64,000 nucleotides of DNA from positions 12,166,307-12,230,306 of the forward strand of contig JARCOQ010000016.1 of assembly GCA_029207755.1 (NCBI GenBank). The letters are read 5' to 3'. Of this stretch, positions 44,601-59,560 are shown in pieces. Below the pieces are notes generated by a model. It worked only from the letters and a program-made list of their open reading frames with translations, had not been told where the DNA came from and ran no database searches. Numbering within the stretch: the first letter of the stretch is position 1; each line of letters opens with the position of its first letter. The DNA comes from Chamaea fasciata (lineage: Eukaryota; Chordata; Aves; Passeriformes; Sylviidae). The position numbers were made by a program, and so were the translations under genes.

Positions 44601-47600
44601 TTGCTCTCTAGTTTGAAAGGCCTGTGTGTGTGAACTTCTGTCCCAGCCAGCAAAGGTCCTGAGTGCATTTTTCATCCCATGTAAGTTCAGGGGCTTGGCA
44701 TGCAGACAGCTCAGTAACATTACACACACGTTGTCTCAGTCTACTTTCATTTGGAAAAGGTGCAGGTAGAAACACTGCAGGTTTCACGATGTGAAGTAAC
44801 AAGGTGTCAGATGGAAGCAAGTCTCCCATAAAACAGCATGGTTTGGGGCTTCCCAAACTCTTTGGCTGTTTTTGACCTGAATCTATATTTTAAGCATGAT
44901 AAAACCTGAGGATACCTGAGCCTTTAATGTAAATACATGCATTTTGAAATGATACATGTTTGCACTGAGTGGTCATGCTGTGCTGTTACTCTAAGTGTAA
45001 TATTCCTGAAGCGCCTTTACAAAGCCAGCTGGAAACCTTGACATTTCATCCATATTGTTATTTATATACATATTTACTGCTGCCACCTGCTTGTAACTTG
45101 GCTCACACCACGAAGCAGTACGTTCCCCTTGTTTCATTATACTTTGACATTTCACTAGAACTGCAGAGCTGCCCATTTCTCAGTTTCCAATTGCTCTGCA
45201 GCCACTCTCGAATCATATTGGCTTAGTAATAGAATAAAGATCTTTCTCCGTGGTAGCTCTAACCTCTCCTTCCCGTACCCAGATGGTGGAAATCGCTGCT
45301 GGCACATGTAACAACTCCAGCACAGCTTCTGCTGCCTAAATGAACCCCCAAAAAGCCCACAGAGCTGGATGAGAATAGGGAATTGGGAGGCGAGGAGGAG
45401 GGCTGGCCAGTGGGCTGGGCTGAAAGGGAGAAGGGTTTGGTACAGGCTGTGTGCGGCTGTGATGGAGCACGGGGCACCCTCACACTCACTGAGCCTGCTC
45501 CTAGGGAAGAAAGCAACATTAGCTGACAAAGTTAATGAACTTAATTTCATCAGCAGCACCACAACATCCATTTTTACTATTATTCAAATAACTGAGTTAT
45601 TTGATAGCCCTGATGCCTCACAAAAAGGCCACTTTCCAAGGAATAATACTGGAATGAGCCAGGGGACAGCCAGGCTTCTCCAGTTTACCTTTGTCCTTGC
45701 TTTGCTCAGACCACCAGCAAGGATGCTTCTGAGAAAGGCTGATCACCCCTACCCACACACCCAGATGTTTAAAAACACATCTGAATTTCCAGTTCCTTTG
45801 TGCATATCCCAGGAGGAGTGCTGCAAGCCTGGTGTGATGGGATTGAGGGAACCCTGGGACAGCACTGAGCCAGGCTGCTCTGGAGAACAATTCGCTCTGG
45901 GCCAGTCTGCTGGACAGACAAAAAAAATGTTTCTGTGCTGTCAGTCCAAGAGTTTGCCAGGAGCCATTTGAAACATACAAATGGAAATCTACAGCGTGAA
46001 AACCTTTACGTGTGACAGGAATCTTCCATGACTTCATAAAGTTATACTGCTTTACTTCTAACACAGGCTAGAACACAACCTAGCATACACATATTAAATT
46101 AATTTTAAAGAAAATCCTCTAGGTATTCAGCATTTAAAAACCTAAAATTGAGGGAAAATATACATGAAAGAACAATAACCAATATATTAAAAATTACTGT
46201 AAAACTATGGGCATTTACATAAGCTATAAAAAAACCTTATATAACATATCTCTAAGAAAACATCTCTTCTACCTATTTGTAAACCCTGTCTCCATGAGGA
46301 GAACAGAGGAGCCTTCTCGAGTAGTTAAAAGGCCAACAGTTACAAAATTACTGCAGTAAGGGACAAAAAGAAGGAATGTACTGTAATTTTTCCAGCCCCT
46401 AAATTGACATGGCAGTGCTAAGTTTTTCCTGCTGATTGAAAAGAAACTCCATCAAAAAAAAAAAAACAAACCTAAGTTCACCTAGTGTTTAGAGAGCAAA
46501 ATGATGCCTCAGGTTGCACCTCTAAATGAAACACAATGCAGTAACTAAGTGAAAGACTTTTTTATTGTTAAAATTAATTTAGGACTATACTACAATGATC
46601 AGAACTACATGTGAAGCACTAATTTTTGCTGCTGTCCTGATGACAACCACATCTCAGGAGAGAACAGGAAAAGACAAAGACTGGTCATTTCTCACCAGTC
46701 ACAGGCAGGAAAGCGAAACACAAAACCCTCACGTGATAGAAGAAAACAATCTTCAATTTGTAAACCTCATTTGTGTCTTAGCTGGGAATGAGCAAATTCA
46801 CATTCATTCATTCAGCCTCAAAATAAGGCCAAATTTAAAAACACAGCTTAGTTTCTTGCTTCTGTTGAGGCCTTGCAAAAAGTAAACTTCCTTTTAAAAG
46901 CCAACCATCAGCTCTTCTGAGAACTTGGCTTTTTAAAAACTGCCAAGTGAGACAAGAGGATTTGGGTTTGCTGCTGAAGATGAACAGGTGTGATCATCCC
47001 AGCAGTGACAAAACCTTTGCACACATCCTTCCTCACGAAAGCCCAGGTCCCGGAAGGAGAAACCAGCACACACCTGCCCCAAAGCGATCCCAGATTCCCC
47101 AGGAAACACACAAACCCTCAGGAAGCTCCTGCCCCAGTCAGAGGTGGAAACTTGCCTGCCAAGCACTCAAAGGCACTGCAGAAGGCAGAGGGAACTTCTC
47201 ACGCTCTGAGTAGGAATCCAAGAACGTGAAATTGAGCAACAACGCAACTGGAACGCTCAGACAATCAAAGCTGCTTCTCCTCTTTAATCAACCCCTCCAA
47301 AAGCAGGTCCAATGGGAATGAAGGATTATTTTCCCTTGAAGTGTGGCTCCAGCCCTGTCCTTCAGAGCAGCTGACACTGTGCTCCCCAGAGAATGTGGGA
47401 ATGCTTCCATGGCTTCTGATCCGACTCTTTGGGCCGGCTGAGAGCAGCATTTGAAATCACCGAGAAAAATCACATTAATCAAAATTAGCAACAGAAGCTG
47501 ATTGTTTTAGTCTTCTTCAGAAATGACCTGACCAGCAGAAAACCTGGCTTCATGTTTTTCTTTTATCTAGAAGAATTTCCTTGTGTCTTTGAAGAGTGTT

Positions 47601-50600
47601 AAATGCTTCTGTGATGACACCTCTCTCCCCCTGTTGTTTTGCTTTTTAGCCAGAGAAAAATTTAAAAGAAGTTTGTTGCCATGAAGCTTTTCAAACTCTG
47701 ATTTGGAGACAGAGCTGAAATTCTAAATTTTAAAATAAAGGGCAGACATTCTCTTCAGTCAAAGTAGTTACATTATCCATCTGAATCGATAAAATAGCAT
47801 TTTTTTGCACATCTCCTGAATTCTGTTCCTCTTTATAGAACTGCATATCTATGATAAGTTCAGCAGAAATTGCTTGGTTTAATTTTTAGCTGTAAGAAAA
47901 ACAAATGCAGACACAGCAGGAGGCAAGGAAGGAAGGGCTGTGATAAAATAGGTTGAAGACTCGCAAGGTACTCAGGATGTCTGAGGAAGAACAGTCAGGC
48001 AATATGATGTGACCTGTTATAATAGTGGAAAAAATAGGTTTGGAAGTTTGCTATTTGACTTAGCTCTAAAATGCAATGGTGAGAGCAGAAGCTATACAGC
48101 ATTTGCTAAAACCCCACAGTGAAACATTGCTACTCTTTATACACAGTCCATGAAACAAGGTTCACTAGAACCTTAATAGGAAAAATTCCGGAGTGCTCTG
48201 GTATTACACAAAGAAAACGCAAATCATCACTAGAACTGGAATGAAATCATTCGAAATTTTGATTCAGATGCTCATCATCTCACGTGATTTACAGATCTGT
48301 CGTTTCTAGTTGATGCCATACCAGATGTCTTGCAAGGAGGTCACTTTACCTACACTGACACAGTATCTACATCTATTAAAGTTTGGTTTAGTTAAGAACA
48401 TCCTTTACAAGTCCCTTGACTCATTTTCTCTCCTGTAATACCACACATATTTGTGTTACCACGTTCTGGGATCTTCCCCACTACCTCTGACAAGCCATTT
48501 TAGCCATTCTCTGCAGTTTTTGCTCACGTGAACATACTATTTCCTCATCCTATTTACCTTTTAAAGACGAAGTATTAGAAAAAGAAACAACTGAGAATTA
48601 GATTGGGACAAAAAAGAGATAAAAATGTATGCATGGGAGAAAGAAGAAGAAGCAGCAGGCAAAAAAAGAGAGGATGAAATTAAAACACAGGAAAAGAAAA
48701 CGTACATGACATAGTAAGTCTTGGCTTCATTTACCATGGCTTTGCATTTCAATTAAATACCATGGAGACATGAATATATATTGAACAGGATCATCTCTGA
48801 ATTACCTGATGAATGCATTGCTGCTATTCATACCTTAAAAAATGAGAAAATTGTAATGTAATTGTTAATCAGTTGCTCAACTTTATGGAGTTACATAATT
48901 TAAAAAGAATTCTATCTTAATTAATTATTTTAATTTTTAATCTCACAAACACTCTTTAGTTTACCTTTGCAAAACCTCAACAACATGTATTTATCTTCCT
49001 TCCACCACATAATTTTAAAGAAAATGATACAAAAAGCAAGAAGTTAAATTGCACTTGAGGAACAAGATAAGAAGCTAACTGATCTTAGAAATATCACTTT
49101 TCAAAGAAGTTATGTTTTTCCTACACTTGCCAAATAACATTTATACAGTGGAAACAATTTTCAAGCAGTTAAACTTTCACACTGTAGCCTGAGTGTCAAA
49201 AGCTGATGTGAAATTCAGCAAAGGAGGTTAAATATCATTTTTGTAACCACCTAAACTGCTGGGACAATCTCATTGGATAAGTCAAACCTAATAAATACTT
49301 TTTTGTACAGTTCTTAATAGTAATAATAGACATAATGGAAGCATCAAAAAGAATCTCTCAAATTGGAGACAACGTCAAAAAAAGTTCCATTTACCTTCCA
49401 GAACCACCAAACTGCTAAAAGAACACAATGAGAAATCCACGCACAGACTACCAAGACAAGCCTTAGAACACAGGAACACCAAATGCTGAATGAATTCCTT
49501 AATTAGGACATTAAGACATTTGCATTAGGACAAACCCAACGTGGTCCCTGTGAGCCTGGCTGCCCATGCCCAACAGGCTCTGGGAGTGACCAGACCTGCC
49601 TGCAAACACCACCCTTCGCTGGTCAATACATCAGGTGAGAGGAGCTTTGAGAAAGCAACGTGCACTGGTCATGAAGTCCCTGCTCCTGGCAACCCTTCCC
49701 TTCCCTTGCCAGGCACACTTCCCCGTTTACCCAGGTTTGTCAGTACAACCAGCATGTGGCATGTCTTCTATTAGCAATCAAGTCTTACAATCCCTATTGA
49801 CAAGACGGACAACAATCCACTCTCGTAAAAGATTCATGACACAACTTTGCACTCTCTGCTGCTTGCTTTCTCATAAAACCAGTGCAAATCCCATCAAAAA
49901 TTTAGCAGAACCCCTGCCTCATCTGTTTAGGCCTGAAGCTAGTTGCAGGGACAACTCATTAGGGACAAGCTCATTAAAACCAGCCCTGGAGCAAAAGCAG
50001 TTTGCAAGTCTCCTCATTTTTATTCACTTTCACCTAGCCATTCCAGCTCCTTGTGCTTCCCAGATAGAGAGCTTCTAATGATTTGGTACAATAAGCAAGG
50101 CTGTTTCCAAACTCATGCTACACCAAAAGCAGCTCCTTCTGTACTCCAAAGCTAAGAGAGATCTGTTCATTTGTAGGGCTTAGATGGTCCTGTATGGAAA
50201 GGCAGCATCAGGAAACCCAGAGGATTCTCTTCTGAGTACGTTAGCAAAAGAAACTGTGAGTAACTATCAAACACACACTAAAATCCAAAGAGAAATCAAA
50301 AATGTGCAGATCTAACAGTAACTGATACACGCGCCCTAGGATTCAGTCACATGAGAGTGCCATTTGGTATTTCATTTGGTGGTTTTAGCACCTTTTAGTA
50401 GCTAAAATAGGCAAGAATATTTTTTTAAAGTGGGAAAAAGGGGGAGGGAAAAAAAAAAAAGATAAAACACAGAAAATGTTTCCTTTCTCCTCAATAATAA
50501 ATATTGTTTAGATAAAGTCAGGGGGTTGGAGGCTGTTTACCTTTTCTGCCATTTGCAAAAGTTACTTTTGCCATGAGCACCAGCTGGGAAACCTCTCTAA

Positions 50601-53249
50601 TATCTTCTGAATTAGATGCCTAAATTTAGGTATGGTAATAAGTAGCCCAGTTTCAAATACAGCAGAATTTGAAAATCATGGTTATCCACAGTTCTGAAAA
50701 CTGGTGGTCCTGGGGTGATTGCAAGACCTTCCTTCCTTCTGTCACATACCAAGAGAACCGCAAATGTCTGCCGGGAGTGGACCTGCACCCCTCAAGACCA
50801 GTGATGACAAAAGCTGCTGAGTCCTGCACAGGCCAATTCCTGCGCCAGGAGAAGGGAAACCCACAGACATACAGCCTTGAATGCCACTTGCTAAAAATGG
50901 TCTTGGAAGAGCTTAATTCTAGCAGAAGTTGCTGCCATGTGCATGGTACAACTGTTCAGACACAGATACATGCCCAGATAATGCATTAGGCTCCCGAGGA
51001 GTGTCTGACTGAATTTGGGGGAGCAAAGAACTGCTTGCATGGCAGGTGTGTTCCAACAATTCTAGAGATCAGCTCTGAAAACCAACCAAATTCTACTTGC
51101 CCAGGTGTGCAGAAAACCCCAGGATGCAACCAACAGTCCAAGAGAAAAAACCCCTCATTCCACTGCCATCCCAGGTGAACAGCCTCAATTCACATTTTTG
51201 CAAACATGCTAATATTCAATAATGTATTTACACCTTGCCTGCACTTTATACACACCACTACAAACAGCATACTTTACTCTTGTCAAGATCATTCTGTGCT
51301 CAGCTTATGATGTGTGTAACAACGCCATTGACAGTCTTCAGCCCATCACCCAAGGCAAACACATCACCCAGGCCTACAGCATTTCTCAAAGCCAAAATAA
51401 AAAAATGAACTATTTTACCTTCCTTAGTTCCATCCAACTACACAGCCAGAGTCAAAAGTATTTATTTAATCTGTAAGAATTAATTATTTGGAAGATCACA
51501 GGCCAAAACTGTCAAAGGCTATAAAGTCTGACATGTACAATTTTTCCCAACAAAAAAATTACTGCCATGAAAACTGTTGCACCGATATAATTACTCTGCA
51601 CGTTGTCAAGTGCCAGGAGCACGCAGCACCTCAAGACACGCAGGTGACTTGATGGGGTGTGAAGTTTGTTTCATGCAAAGGCCATTACCTGGCTGCTCAA
51701 TACACAGCAGCACTTACCCAGCACCAACACGATCCCTGGCACACGTCAACAGTCCTGCACACAATGCTCAGCTCTGAGTTCAGCAAATCAGCCTCACTTT
51801 GCACCAAAATGGAGTAGGAACATTTAATGGGGAGTTTAAGGAGCAGCTTAGAAAGCAGGAAAACTCAGTCCCCCCCCTTTTTGATTGTTTTTTTAGGGAA
51901 AAGGTGGCTGTCTCTCCATTCAACAGTCTGCAGTGAGGGCTTCAATTCATTTACATGCTTGAGTAAGAGGCACCCACACATTAAAATAAAGTCTCAGTCT
52001 TAATCATCATTAACCATATTTTGTACAGTTTCCTCTGCTTCACTGTGAAAAGGATGAAAGCTGTAACATCATTAATGAAAACCAAGTAATGAAATCAACT
52101 TTTCTGAAAAATTAGAACTTAGTGAGCAAGCTATTTAAAATTAAAACATATAACAAGCTTTAGCAAAAAAACCCACCCCACTTTATCTAATCCATTGCAC
52201 AAGTTTTCAGTATTTTGAAAACATTAAAAGGGCCATGCTTATTTTTCTATTATTCTCTTGTGTCTCCATTTAAAAAGTACCTGAAGGCTGAGAACCTAAA
52301 TGCCTCATAAAACCTACTGCAGATATGGAAACTTCATAAGACATGAATTTGTAAAGAAGACAATGACAATACAAATGCATTTAGAGTGAGGATAACAATG
52401 TTACTTTTGTCCTTTACAAACCAGTAAAATTTATCAAAAAAGCAGCTTAGCAACACAACTGAAATCCAAATGCTTTGAAATATAAATAAATATACATTTA
52501 ATAACACTAGCTTTTTGATTCTTAGACAAATACTGTAAAACTTTATTTAATCTTTCTAATAGCTTTTCAAAGCCATCTTAGATATAATGCTGCTTTTAAA
52601 TTTAACTATGAAGTGTGAGAGGAGTGGAATACAACTCATTACCACATTAGCTCTACTTTTCCAAACTGTTTTCTTCAAAAAAAACAAGTGATTTCTCAGC
52701 TTCCACGTAAACCGTGAAATAGAAGCAACTTACACGTAGAGCACTTAGAAAAGATGTGAATGCATCATCTATGTCACTTACTGTGTGGGGGAAAATCCCA
52801 AAACAAATAGCTCTGAAAAGGTTTCATTACTGCAATGCTGAGTGGTAATAGCACAGTATCAATAAAACTGAAAGATGCAAATAGGTAATTTGGATTAAGC
52901 ATTTGGATTACTTGTCATTCATTATTAAGTCTTGCTCCAAATGAACTTGCTCTAAGGCAGCAACATATTTACAAATACCATGACTCCTTTTCCTGGCAGA
53001 AGTGAAAACACACCAGTGCCATTAGAGAGGAATTTAGTGTGGGTCCTCTAAGCAAAAAATGCAATGACTTCATTGAGCTTCATTACTAACACAACTTCCC
53101 CTCATTAAAAATTCCAAACAAACAAACAAACAGGTGTTTCACACTAGGTCTACTTCTAAAATTGCTTTCTTTTTATTCCCAGGGATACATCAAGAGCTGA
53201 GGGAGAATTCATGCAGTATAGATCAGTCAGGCATTGACAGCATATCACA
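41673..53249. other. RBFOX1 intron, no gene recognised
   Basis: This is intronic sequence of mixed composition with GC-richer patches near 45360-45900, 46940-47450 and 49540-49740. None of these matches a repeat family or exon I recognise. The weak words at 42228-42245 (ATTCTATAATTCTA) recall a CR1 tail but lack supporting sequence upstream. A + strand frame of 200 codons at 45369-45971 overlaps minus-strand frames and shows no domain. Confidence 0.6.
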
Positions 53250-53440
53250 CTTTGACAAGCTGCTTGGCTCTGTTTAAAGTCTAAGTTAGGCCTTGGCCCA
53301 TCAAGGCCGTGGCTATTGAATTATTGACAGCCTCTCACTGTGGCGCGAAGGGAAGGAGTGCTGCAGCCTCGGCTCAGCAAAGATGAAATGGAAACCCTCT
53401 CTGAAGCTGGCTTTAGCACGTTAAAGGAGTTTTAATGGTC
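53250..53440. promoter_or_regulatory. candidate conserved element with a hairpin
   Basis: High-complexity sequence includes a perfect 7-bp inverted repeat, GGCCTTG (53289-53295) and CAAGGCC (53302-53308), with a 6-nt loop. Nearby are a GGCGCGAAGGG word, a GAATTATTGACAG (PBX/MEIS-like TTGACAG) word and ATTA cores. It carries no repeat signature. Its regulatory role is inferred from composition only. Confidence 0.28.
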
Positions 53441-56400
53441 TTGTTTAAAATTCAGCAAGAGAATATATATTACACTGATTACATTTTTCCACCCGCTAAA
53501 CAAAAAGTTTGGGATGCTGTGGGGGTTATAAATGAAAGGAAAACTACACAAAGTATAAACTTGGTCTACACCAAGAAGCTGACTAACATCCCAAACTCAC
53601 ACCAAATCCTTCATCTTTACATGCCTGACAATTTTCACCATTCTGTGCTGTTACACCTGATGCAATCGAGGGTCAACAATAACGTGGAGGTTCACTGGCA
53701 TCCCAAAATACAGGTTGGCTTTTATAACAGTTAATTACACCATTAAATCTCCACGCCAATACAATGGCCAGTTAATGTTTCCAGTTTGCCAACAGTTCTC
53801 TCTCTCTTTTCCTCTCGGCTTATCAGAAGAGCACTAAGGGGTGTCAGTAAGGAGCTGGCCACCCAGAGCCTGGGTGGTTTGTTTGTTTCTTCAGCAGAAC
53901 TCTTCTACAGGGTAAACCACCATTCCTCCACAACTGGCTGCTTAATATTAACAATCCTCATATTCCTACATAATTTCTTTTCTTCTTCAAATTTATACCT
54001 GCCAAGCTTTACTTGCATTTTAATAGCTGATGTCAGACAAGCAACAAGCAGAAAGTTCCATCTCAGGACTGTAATTTTAAATACAATGAGACTCACATCA
54101 ACTGTCTCACAGACACACGGAAAATTATTCCACGTGGACTTCTAAAGTGCATCCTAAAAGCTTCAAAGAATGAGGAGGTTTTTCAAAGAATTTAAAATGA
54201 TGCTCAGGGAGGGGGGAGGTGGGAGGGTGTTAAGCAATTTGTCTAATGTGACCCTATACTCATTTCTCCAGCATCACTCCCAATATGCTGCCTCCTGTCA
54301 AATCAACAAAGAGAGCCAAACAGCACATCTAAATTTGTGTTCATTTGCCTTCTGCAGGATTATCTTTGCCACGTCAAGCATTATAAGTAAATCAAAGATG
54401 CTTCTCAGGGGCTGTAGGAGTGGGGCTAATCTCCAGACAAATATTTAGAAGGCAGCTTAGCCTGTTCTGGCTTTAATCGTTTCCAACTGATTTGACTTTT
54501 TCTAATTACAGCCTTTATGTTATAAAAGCCATTTTTATGTTGCTGAAGAGCAGTTTCACTGCAAATACATGAAATTTTGCTGAGTTTCTGTTCCCATGTC
54601 GATTATGGAAATGGCACTCTACAGCTTTCCTCTAATTAGAAAAAACACACTTCACACAGCATCAACAATTTTTAACATTAATAACACAGTGACAGTGTCC
54701 TTTTGTGTGTCTTTAAATAACTTCTCAAAATATGACACCACAAAGCCACCGTATCCCACTTGGGTATCGTACCAGGAGCAATTTTCACATTTTTGCATAT
54801 TATATTTATTCAAACACAGAACAGCATCTTTGAGGAAGCTGTTTAGTAATTTAACCTAACGGAACAAGATAATTAAACTTCTGGATAGTCTGTGTTGAGG
54901 TGCTTTCCAAACCCATGAACTTGAAAAATTCAAACACACACAAAGCAAATGATACATCTCCTTTGACAAATCAGACACCATGGCTACCTATTACTTGTAG
55001 AATTTCCTTGCCTTCCTATCATTCCCCACAATGAACAGATAACAGCTGAGATAATGCAGTTTTGCTTTGCATCAACTCACAGATGCTCCTGGCTGTTTAA
55101 TGGAAATTAACAGCAACACAAATGCTGGGAATGACAGAAATCAAGGCAGAGGAGTCACAGAACACGTAGCATAAGTCCATTCCAAATTCTATACATTATT
55201 AAGTAATGCTTCCCTAGAACAGGAAAGACCTTTTCATTTACTGTCAAGGCTGAGCCCAGAAAAAGCAGGTACAATGAAATATAAATAAGGCATGTGATAA
55301 TACAGATTATTTCTGCTATGACTTTATGCAACAGACAACTCTGAACACTGCAAGCTTCCTATCTCTGTGCAGAAAGAATCAACAATAATATTGTGATATG
55401 ATGAGAAAAACAAAAGGGGATTACTAGCCTAAAAGCTGGTATGATTTCATTAGGTGTAGAAAAGATGCCATAGGAATCAAAACTGAAGGAAAAGGCAACT
55501 CTGAAGTTTCCACATTGGAGAGATATATGCTTAAAAATATGCCCATATCACTTGCAATACTGGGAGTGGTCAAATTAAACTGCTGTAGGATAAAAGAACA
55601 CCAGGCAGAACGGAGTTCCAGCAGGCATTTACAGCACGACCTCTCTATGAAATAACAGGTAGCACTATCACAGAATCTTGCACAGTGCTGTGACAACAAC
55701 GTCTCCAAGTTCCTTTCATTTCTCTGAAAAACCCAGACTTGCTGACACAATCCTGTGAGGTGTCAACAAAAAGCATTTATATGTCCCCATTTGCTAGAAT
55801 GGAGGGCAGCAATTACTCAGGCATCAATTTTGACTGCTTTATTATTCTGGAGACTCGTTCCATAATAGCTTGTTATCCTTTTTGTAAAAATTAAAACTGT
55901 GCTATTAATAACTCCTTGACAAGGCTTCAGATCTCAATTACATTAATAATAAATTCTTGGCTCTATGTGCCAGTTCCTCATCTTTTTTCATCCATAACGA
56001 GACTTTGTAGAATTGGCGAAGAAACTGGAAAGAAAGCAAAACTATGTGATAATCCTCAAAAAGAACTTTCCAGCCTCCTACTCTGCTCAGCTTGCAGATG
56101 TCCCAAGATGAGCAAGTATTCTGTACACTCAGTAAGCCTTCTTGATTTTATCTGAAGTTTTGGAATGCTGGAAGAAAAGATGAAAAGCCCACAGCGAAGC
56201 AGCCGGGAGCAGAGGGCTCCGTTATTGTGTCTCGGCAGTGGATCCCGGGTTTGTGATTTAGAACAAGCTGGTACCAGCACAGCAATGGAATGAGCTATTT
56301 GTGTTCCAGATGCACTCACTCCTGAGCCACACAACCTCCTGTGGGTGTTCCCCCACAGCCCCCAGAGTCTCTCTTTTCCAGACTGAGTGTCAGCCAGGTA

Positions 56401-58567
56401 TCAGGAACACTGGGCATGGCAGACAGCCAAGAGCCTCTTCCTAACACACTGCACAGATCCAATAAAAGGGCTTCTTGTTGTTTTTTATTTTTTTCTGAAC
56501 TGCACATCCTCACTTCATTGCCCGTTTTAACACTTATACACCACATCACATTGATAATCCCATAGGTCTAGGGTGGAAACACAGAGGAACAGAAAATTAT
56601 AAACACGACCACACCTTTACTTGAAATAGAGTCCATTGGGCACGTGTTACAGCAGTTCTGCAAAGAGTGTACTGGGTCTGTTTGCAAATCAAATTTATTT
56701 TGGTTTAGACGAACACATTTCTCATGGGGCTGACTATTCGAGACAGTGCTATCAAACCCATCACAGAAACAAAACTCTATCAGTCCTACAGTTGTCCAAA
56801 TTACACCCCCAAAGCCCTGCCATCTTTAATTAACCCTCCAAAGATGAGGCAGAATAATCTTTGCCTGTAGACTTCACACTTCAATCACTAGAAGTCACCA
56901 CAACCTTAACAATGACCATAAAAAAATCCCAGGAAAGGACCAAAACTGATGCAAATGGGAGCAAATCAAAACCTTTTACTGCACTACCGAAAGAAGCATT
57001 ATAATAATAATATTGGAACCAGTGAAACCAAGTCACTTTCCCAAGGTATTAAAGACAAGACAAGCATTTTCAGAGGCGATTATCTTCCACTTGGACATCC
57101 CAGTACAATCTGGTGTTTTCTATTGCTGTGAGGAAATAGACTCACTGCTGTGAGGAAATTGAGGTCTTGATGTGTCTGAGAACAGAATTATTAACAGAGC
57201 CACATGCTGACTGTACAAACTTTTTGGGTTTTTAAACCAGTTCTTCTTAAGGTTATCCCTCCTTAACAATACAGTGTGTTTGGGACTTTTTATTTTAGTA
57301 AATATGTTTCCCCCTCTCTGTAAAACACTAAAGAGCCAACATGCCATGTGCCTGCCTGTCAGGGAAAAGGTAAAACTGGATTGTCAGACAGGACAAGTTT
57401 GTTAGTAGTGAATTCTGAGTCTTACCTGTATGGAAGATGTCCTAAAAAAACATTCAGATGCCTTACAGAAATAACTTTGCAAGGAGCAGAGAGGCTGAAG
57501 TTGATAAACAGTTACACATTTCAAAAGAAAAAAAAGCTTCCAGATGTAGTACAGATATTCCATTTTATAGTTTACATCAACATCTCTCTGCAGAGGATTG
57601 AGACAAAATCTCAGCAAAAGGCACATTAGCTCTCATCTACTTATTACTTGGCCTTTGCTCCTCAGGAAGAATCATTGACCAAAGAACAAAATAAGTGCTC
57701 CCAAATACTGGCAATGGGGTGCTAGAATTTTACATCGAAGAACTATTTCCCATCAAAAAAAAAAAAAAAAAGGCGCCATAAAATCTATTTAATTTTTAAG
57801 CTATACCATAAAATTCAAAAATTCAAATAAGGAAAATATCCTTGACACTCTAAACTTCTAAAGAAGTTTTTCATGAACCTGAATAATGTTTTGGAGTCAA
57901 TCAATCAGCAAAATATCTTTTGCCTTAGACTGTCAATATTGCTTGCTTTCATAGGATTTTGTTTTTGTATATACTGACTTCTGTTAACTACCCATAGATA
58001 ATTTCAGGAACAATAAGAATTAAATAATGTACCAAATTCTGCATCCTGACATGATCAAATTAAAAAAAGAAAAAAAGGTAAACTTTCATGTTATTGAAGA
58101 AAAAGAAAACACAACAAAGAACTACAAGTTCAAACATTTAAAAGCAAAGCTGTAATGCATTCTCCTATAAACAATTCTTATGCTAACAGCTGGATAAGAA
58201 ATCTTCAAGGTTGAGACTCATTTCCATAGCATCAGCCACTGTCCAAACACATCATATTTGCTGTTTAATTAAGAAAGGACTCACAACGTCCTATACAGGA
58301 CATGCCAAGTTCCAAATACAGTTCTGAGCTCTCCTGATGGGACTGTAAATAAATGGGCATTTTTAAATATTCTGTATGGTCAGAGGGAACAAAAAAACAT
58401 TCTTGAATATACCCAGTTACTTTTTTTTTAAAAAAAAACTTCTTTTCCTTCTTTCCTTCCTCTAACATTGCCATGCCTCAGTGATGAGCTTGCAGCAAGG
58501 GCTGCTCCCAAAAGTGGTGCCAGTCCTGCAGCTCCTCCAGGGCCCTCTCACAGGAACAGGGGTGAAC
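53441..58567. other. RBFOX1 intron, no gene recognised
   Basis: This is AT-rich intronic sequence with an A17 run at 57755-57771. I see no exon, RNA gene or transposon. Confidence 0.65.
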
Positions 58568-58606
58568 TGACCCCACACCCCATAAGTGACCCCCACACCC
58601 CATAAC
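58568..58606 (+). repeat. two-copy 19/20-bp tandem duplication
   Basis: TGACCCCACACCCCATAAG (58568-58586) is followed at once by TGACCCCCACACCCCATAAC (58587-58606). The copies differ by one inserted C and the last base. Confidence 0.9.
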
Positions 58607-58779
58607 ATTGAAGAAGGCTGGGGATTTGACTGGCGAAATCAGACCCGAGTATATCTGCAGCTGCACGCAGATGAGTTTGCTGATTTGGTTCAAAGAGCAG
58701 CTGCACAAACACCCACACAGGTCCAAGGAAAGGCAGGACTCCCCTATTCCTTGCAGGGTTATCTTATTTCCCCCAGGAG

Positions 58780-58870
58780 CTGGGTGAGGATGGAGCCACA
58801 TTTTTCCACTCTCCAGCAGAAGCAGCCAAGAGAGCAATGGGAGGTACAAAAGAAGAAGATTCTATCAGCC
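58780..58870 (+). mobile_element. small CR1 relic (+ orientation)
   Basis: The stretch starting GAGCTGGGTGAGGATGGAGCC, followed by a degraded TTTTTCcACTcTCC...AGAGCAATGGGAGGTACAAA and AGAAGATTCTATC, lines up in order with the CR1 consensus region containing GGATGGAGCCAGGCTCTT, the AAGAGGCAATGGGCACAAA block and AAGTTCCATC. Flanking sequence is not clearly CR1, so only a fragment survives. Confidence 0.55.
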
Positions 58871-59560
58871 TTTTACTGATTGTCCTCTGGAGAGTGCAGA
58901 CAACAAAACTGCTAGAGATGCTTGTGGTTTATAATTTTTAATACACGCTCCAAAAAAAAAGTGGACGTTCTCTAGGAGTTTATTATAAAAGTACCACAAG
59001 AGCAGTCCAAATACCAGCCTTGGTTGCTCAGTCATACCACTTGTGGAGTCACTGGAGCCTGCCCTGCCTCCCTACCCCTAAAACCGTGGTAACATGAGCA
59101 TTACAGGCCTGACTTCACTGAAGGCCAGGCGGGGCCTCAATAACACCACTGATCATTGCACTGCAATTTTTAAAAGCCTTTTCTCAGAAATGAAATTCTA
59201 CAACTAACCTGCCAAGCAGGTCTCCTCAGATGCACTAAAGCCTGACCTCCAAAGGAGAAAGGAGCACAAGTAACACCAAAGGTCACTGTTTGACGTTCCG
59301 TGTCTGTATTACACACCATACTTCACTACAGTACAATTCAATTTTACTCTTAGAGACCAAACCAAACTTTTTTGCTACGGAAATTGCCAAAGCAGACTTC
59401 CCCCAACCCCCTCCCCCATTTACCAGTTTTCCCTTTTTTATTCTAAAATCACAGACTGTGAAAGTGGGACGTGCCCATAGTGTTTAAACAGGCGTTGTGA
59501 AGGGAGGAGCTGCACGGGGAAGGAAGCAGAACATCAGTGTGCCAACAAAAGTCCCTGAAG

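Noticed and set aside
45369..45971. 200-codon plus-strand open frame with overlapping minus frames
   Set aside because: Overlapping frames on both strands and no recognisable motif. GC composition explains the absence of stops.
52770..52825. 31-nt pseudo-microexon between a TTTTCAG acceptor and a CACA|GTAAGT donor on the minus strand
   Set aside because: The length is not a multiple of three and it contains no start. Nothing links it to the RBFOX1 frame.
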